Positions 5,249 through 8,049 of a DNA stretch of 8,049 nucleotides are shown one piece after another. Below the pieces are notes generated by a model. The model was not told the DNA's origin. It did not search any database and saw only the letters and a list, made by a program, of their open reading frames with translations. The position numbers were made by a program, and so were the translations under genes. This stretch comes from Nitrospirota bacterium (GTDB lineage Bacteria; Nitrospirota; Thermodesulfovibrionia; Thermodesulfovibrionales; Magnetobacteriaceae). The stretch is from positions 1 through 8,049 of the forward strand of contig JADGAE010000078.1 of the NCBI GenBank assembly GCA_015232165.1, in the 5' to 3' direction. Each line of letters begins with the position of its first letter. Position 1 is the first letter of the stretch.

Positions 5249-6382
5249 AATTCATTATTAACGCTGACCCTTCTTTTAGCTCTTGAGTAATTTTGCTAAA
5301 CAAGTATTGTATAACAAAATTTTTGAATTCAGAAACAGGTTCAAATTCCTGAACATAACGTATGATGACAGTTGTCAGACTACCAAGACAAACACTGTCT
5401 TCATAAATTACAGGTGCCCCTGGTGTATCAACCTGCATTGTAACAGTGTCGTATAGATCACGATTGTTTAGTATCCTGTTGTTGGTTTCAGCTAAAATAT
5501 CTTTCCATAGACATCCCGCTCTCTCAAATATTGATCTATCTCTAAAAGCATCAAAATATGGCTTTGCATCACAAACAGCCATAAGCGTAAAAATACCCCA
5601 GTACAGGGCCTGCTCGTTTTCATTATCATATTTATAAAAAAACTTTCCATCTGGGTTATATCTTGATAAAAGTCATTTTACCCCACCTTTAATATAGGAA
5701 ACAATCTCATCTCTCGAAAAACCCATATCAAACTTACTTTGTGACATATCCAAGGCTGTTACATATTTACTTAATGCGCTGCAACATAGAGCGGTAAAGT
5801 ATGTTGTACCTGCTTGACTCGGGCTTCTAGACCCTCTTGATTTTTTTAAAATACCCCACCCCTTCCATACATAGTAATAGTTAATTTTGCTTACCGAGCT
5901 TTTGATTGTAGTTATTGATTTTTTAAGGATTACTCTTGCAGTTTCTCTTGTAGAATCTGAATAAGCTAAAGGATTATCATTTCTCAATAAAGATATACAG
6001 AACTCGCAACAAAATGCAGCCATATCCATACAATCGAATGGTTTATCCCACTGCCACAGATAAGGTATGGGAAAAAAACCGTCTTTATCGATGAGAGCAA
6101 ATATGTAAGAAAAATCATCATCTATCTGTCTTAAGAAAACACCAAGGGCATCATCATTAGCGTCAGCATTTCTAATCTTACTTAATGAATTACCTAATGC
6201 CTCAAAGACAAGTACAAAAGAATATAAGGCATCCAGGCTTTTAAACGTCTCCGGTGTATCGGTCGGGTCTTCTTTATCCAGCCATAAAATTCTGTTCCCT
6301 TCAGCTTTTTTTCTCTGCAAGACAATAGCTTCCTTAGTGTGCCGATAAGTATCTCTTTTTCTTGTTCGCTTATCTTTGGCAC
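5196..6382 (-). pseudogene. Broken gene of unknown function, predicted helical-repeat protein
   Basis: Three minus-strand pieces fit one gene of about 395 codons. A GTG start at 6382 gives MPKISEQEKEILIGTL. The main body lies in another frame from about 6332 (KEAIVLQRKKAEGNRILWLD...), joined by the loss of one base near 6333-6337. The body then meets a TGA at 5675-5673 and stays open in the same frame (LLSRYNPDGKFFYKYDNENE...) to TAA at 5196. The frameshift is avoided if translation begins at TTG 6320; the TGA cannot be avoided. I do not recognise the family. DKDGFFP and NPDGKFFY, each followed by a helix, and a GTTYFTALCCSAL segment faintly suggest an alpha/alpha-toroid-like repeat. The DNA is visibly AT-richer than the neighbouring operon and is bracketed by inverted repeats, suggesting transfer and decay. 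Sequencing error or TGA recoding are alternatives. Confidence 0.6.
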
Positions 6383-6420
6383 TAACTTACACCATCCTTT
6401 AAAATAAAAAGCATGTCAAC

Positions 6421-6450
6421 ATTGTAAACATAAATAAAAAGATAAGTCAA
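6421..6450 (-). promoter_or_regulatory. Promoter of the broken gene
   Basis: The minus strand reads TTGACT (6450-6445), an 18-bp spacer and TACAAT (6426-6421), about 38 bp before the GTG at 6382. A second perfect TTGACA lies at 6419-6414 but has no matching -10. AAAGGA lies about 12 nt before the GTG. A recognisable promoter suggests the gene decayed recently or its transcript is still made. Confidence 0.5.
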
Positions 6451-6539
6451 CACCAGCACAACACTGAATCCAAGGTTCTGTTGCCATTTATCAAGAGTTT
6501 ATTGCTATTATTTTAAACTTAAGGCTAATATAGCAATTC

Positions 6540-6680
6540 CGATTGGATTAAATACAAAATACGTGGCATTTTTACGGGGTCAAGGGGACTGGTCCCCTTG
6601 CGGGGGAGGTCAAGGAGGGGGCGGAGCCGCCCTCCTTTTTTTTTGTATTGCACGCGATCGAAGCACCCTTGACCCCATTA
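6540..6680 (+). repeat. Palindromic intergenic repeat, copy 4 (right bracket, most complete)
   Basis: The unit runs from GGGGTCAAGGG (6576) to its inverted copy CCCTTGACCCC (6666-6676), giving a 101-bp element with 11-bp inverted ends. It contains the hairpins AAGGGGAC-TG-GTCCCCTT (6582-6599) and the GC-rich stem before T9. The section 6645-6660 resembles the AT-rich hairpin of copy 2. On the inner side 6540-6555 matches copy 3. It lies between divergent promoters, upstream of both genes, which is not where a dedicated terminator is expected. Confidence 0.8.
6612..6644 (+). terminator. Rho-independent terminator structure within repeat copy 4
   Basis: AAGGAGG and GGGCGG pair with CCGCCC and TCCTT around an AG turn, with two extra G in the left arm, followed by nine T (6636-6644). 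The structure fits an intrinsic terminator for rightward transcription. No plus-strand gene upstream needs it, so it may instead insulate the exported-protein genes from read-through or simply be part of the repeat. Confidence 0.5.
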
Positions 6681-6711
6681 TTTCACGCTCAATTATCATG
6701 CCTGAAAAAAC

Positions 6712-6767
6712 TTGTGTCATTTCAGTGTAGTGTTTTAATCTTCCCTTAATGTTCCATCTGTTATTAT
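6712..6767 (+). promoter_or_regulatory. Candidate promoters of the exported-protein genes
   Basis: TTGTGT (6712-6717), a 16-bp spacer and TTTAAT (6734-6739) preceded by TG form an extended -10 type promoter. A second extended -10-like sequence, TGTTATTAT (6759-6767), has no clear -35. Either would give a 5' leader of about 55-85 nt before the ATG at 6829. This is the only intergenic space in front of the two tandem genes that is free of the repeat. Confidence 0.35.
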
Positions 6768-6828
6768 GTATCTAAAGGATGTATATGGGTCGGTGCCCTT
6801 GTCCTTAATATGTACTTAGGAGGTAGTT

Positions 6829-7554
6829 ATGAAGAAGGTACAGGCAATGTTTGTAGTTCTGATGGTGGTGATGGTTATGTTGGCAGGGAATGTCTACGCC
6901 GGTGATGACGCGCGCCAGGAAAAACAGGGAGAACGTGGCAAGATATATGGGGTGATTACGGAAATCCCTAAAGATGCAATAGGTACATGGACTGTGTGCA
7001 GGAGGAAAGTGGTTGTAACAGGGGACACACGTATCAAGCAAGAGCACGGAAAGGCGGCAGTGGGCGCATACGTGGAGGTTGAGGGAGACTATGACGGCAT
7101 TACGTTTAAAGCGGATGAGATCGAGGTTAAATATGCTCAATCCAACTGTAGTACAGGAAACTATAGTGGATGTGGTGCTTGCGCAGGTCAAGGGCAAGGT
7201 CAGGGACGAGGACATAGGATGTATAACCCCCAAACCGTAACAACAATTGCAGGCGTAGTGGAGGCAGTTGAGCAGTTCATTCCACGAAGAGGTATGTCCT
7301 ATGGGATACATCTCAGGGTTAAGACACAAGACGGCGGCATATCGGTGCATGTTGGGCCATCGGGGTATGTGGACAATCAGGAAGTAAAGATACAGGTTGG
7401 GGACAACATTGAGGTTAAGGGTTCCAAGGTCACATTTAACAACGAACCTGCTATAATTGCCGCCGAGATCAAGAAGAATGGTGCCACACTAAGCCTTAGA
7501 GACGATAATGGTACCCCGAAATGGGCAGGGTCCGGTATGGGCAGAGGGAGATAA
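6829..7554 (+). CDS. Exported two-module protein: DUF5666-like domain plus paralogue-shared domain
   Basis: The 241-residue product starts at an ATG four bases after AGGAGGT. Residues 1-24 form a Sec signal peptide (KK, long hydrophobic core, VYA cleavage site). Residues about 37-101 (GKIYGVITEIPKDAIGTWTV...DEIEV) alternate like a small beta-barrel of the DUF5666/OB type. A Cys/Gly/Gln-rich linker follows (Cys107, Cys115, Cys118, then GQGQGQGRG). Residues 131-235 form a second beta-rich domain with HVGPSGYVDNQEVKIQVGDN, an IEVKGSKVTF strand and a LRDDNGTPKWAG ending. Similar ends (LRD-G-P-W) occur in uncharacterised exported proteins, some annotated only as DNA-binding or hypothetical. The nucleotides of the second domain are repeated exactly in the next gene. 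The protein is probably periplasmic or surface-located; ligand and function are unknown. Confidence 0.85.
   Translation: MKKVQAMFVVLMVVMVMLAGNVYAGDDARQEKQGERGKIYGVITEIPKDAIGTWTVCRRKVVVTGDTRIKQEHGKAAVGAYVEVEGDYDGITFKADEIEVKYAQSNCSTGNYSGCGACAGQGQGQGRGHRMYNPQTVTTIAGVVEAVEQFIPRRGMSYGIHLRVKTQDGGISVHVGPSGYVDNQEVKIQVGDNIEVKGSKVTFNNEPAIIAAEIKKNGATLSLRDDNGTPKWAGSGMGRGR
7216..7438 (+). repeat. Exact direct repeat, first copy
   Basis: These 223 bp, starting at codon 130 of the first exported-protein gene, are identical base for base to 7827-8049, offset by 611 bp. The match starts abruptly after clearly diverged linker DNA, is in the same reading frame in both genes, and runs to the window edge, so its true end is not visible. 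Confidence 0.97.
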
Positions 7555-7685
7555 AACGAAAAACAAGAGGGTGAGGGGGGCGGAGTGAGCTTCCTCCACA
7601 CAACCTAAGTCTGTTAATGTTACTTTAAACTATTAGGATGCCGTAGGCTCCTGAGCATGACAAAACAATTAAGGAGGATACTTGG
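7555..7685 (+). other. Spacer between the tandem exported-protein genes
   Basis: The 131-bp spacer holds a GC-rich segment, GAGGGGGGCGGAG (7573-7585), that resembles a decayed piece of the palindromic repeat. It also has a hairpin, AGGATGCC-GTA-GGCTCCT (7635-7652, seven pairs and one bulge), and the Shine-Dalgarno AAGGAGG (7671-7677) of the second gene. No T-run or clear promoter is seen, so the two genes may be co-transcribed. Confidence 0.45.
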
Positions 7686-8049
7686 ATGAAACGTTTAACA
7701 GTAATAGGGTTAATGGTGGCAGTCTTTGTAATGACCACAATGGTTATTGCGAGCGCCCAGCCCATGTGCGGCAGAGGAAACTACGCAGGATGGGGTTGCA
7801 CAGGTCAGGGACAGGGGCAATATCAGAGGATGTATAACCCCCAAACCGTAACAACAATTGCAGGCGTAGTGGAGGCAGTTGAGCAGTTCATTCCACGAAG
7901 AGGTATGTCCTATGGGATACATCTCAGGGTTAAGACACAAGACGGCGGCATATCGGTGCATGTTGGGCCATCGGGGTATGTGGACAATCAGGAAGTAAAG
8001 ATACAGGTTGGGGACAACATTGAGGTTAAGGGTTCCAAGGTCACATTTA
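7686..8049 (+). CDS. Exported paralogue with a single shared domain (cut by window edge)
   Basis: An ATG eight bases after AAGGAGG opens a frame that is still open at the window edge, 121 codons later. Residues 1-24 are a Sec signal peptide (MKRLTVIGLMVAVFVMTTMV, then IASA before QP). The mature protein goes straight into a short Cys/Gly/Gln-rich segment (MCGRGNYAGWGCTGQGQGQ) like the linker of the upstream gene, then into the shared domain from MYNPQTVTT. It lacks the N-terminal DUF5666-like module. From codon 48 the DNA is identical to the upstream gene. The different signal peptide and diverged linker show that the copies are old paralogues or chimeras whose 3' parts were recently homogenised. 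The full length should be about 155-160 residues if the end matches gene one. Confidence 0.82.
   Translation, partial: MKRLTVIGLMVAVFVMTTMVIASAQPMCGRGNYAGWGCTGQGQGQYQRMYNPQTVTTIAGVVEAVEQFIPRRGMSYGIHLRVKTQDGGISVHVGPSGYVDNQEVKIQVGDNIEVKGSKVTF
7827..8049 (+). repeat. Exact direct repeat, second copy (reaches window edge)
   Basis: This is identical to 7216-7438 over all 223 bp visible. It begins at codon 48 of the second exported-protein gene; the base before it differs (G here, T in the first copy). Confidence 0.97.

Noticed and set aside
6805..7350. Minus-strand ORF of 181 codons opposite the first exported-protein gene
   Set aside because: It is antisense to a gene with a signal peptide, ribosome binding site and conserved-looking domain. 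Its Cys/His-rich content is the usual shadow of that reading frame, and part of it recurs at 7710-7961 only because of the exact repeat.

Overview
The window looks like a contig piece from a Gram-negative-type bacterium. The evidence is a sigma-54 gene, a zinc-type ribosomal protein L31, exported proteins with Sec signal peptides and a leftward housekeeping operon. The operon layout and the GC-rich palindromic intergenic repeats (GGGGTCAAGGGGACTGGTCC type) remind me of deep-branching Nitrospirota such as the magnetotactic Magnetobacterium group. That placement is recollection and inference; no marker here proves it.

Layout from left to right: (1) 1-433, minus: the 5' part of rpoN, cut by the window edge, with a small ORF overlapping its start codon and a leader holding two palindromes. 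(2) 586-1166: gene-free DNA with two oppositely oriented copies of a palindromic repeat. (3) 1167-4631, minus: an extended -10 promoter followed by rpmE, a DUF1385 membrane protein gene, prfA, tsaC and a YIP1-family membrane protein gene. The genes are tightly packed: prfA and the DUF1385 gene overlap by 4 nt, and the tsaC/YIP1 gap is 4 nt. prmC, which often follows prfA, is not there. (4) 4664-6680: a visibly AT-richer island bracketed by two inverted copies of the repeat. It holds a broken gene of unknown function (possible frameshift near 6335, in-frame TGA at 5673-5675), a 105-bp MITE-like inverted repeat at that gene's 3' end, and DNA without a recognisable gene. (5) 6680-8049, plus: two tandem genes for exported, predicted beta-rich proteins. 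They share a C-terminal module that is identical at the DNA level over at least 223 bp, and the second gene runs off the window.

How the parts work together: region 3 serves translation, through ribosomal protein L31, peptide release factor 1 and the enzyme that activates threonylcarbamate for the t6A tRNA modification, plus two membrane proteins of unknown role. RpoN would direct transcription of sigma-54-dependent genes elsewhere. The exported paralogues are a separate periplasmic or surface unit with no visible link to the operon. The most unusual material is the repeat-bracketed island and the recently homogenised exported paralogues. I see no tRNA, rRNA, CRISPR array or recognisable transposase.
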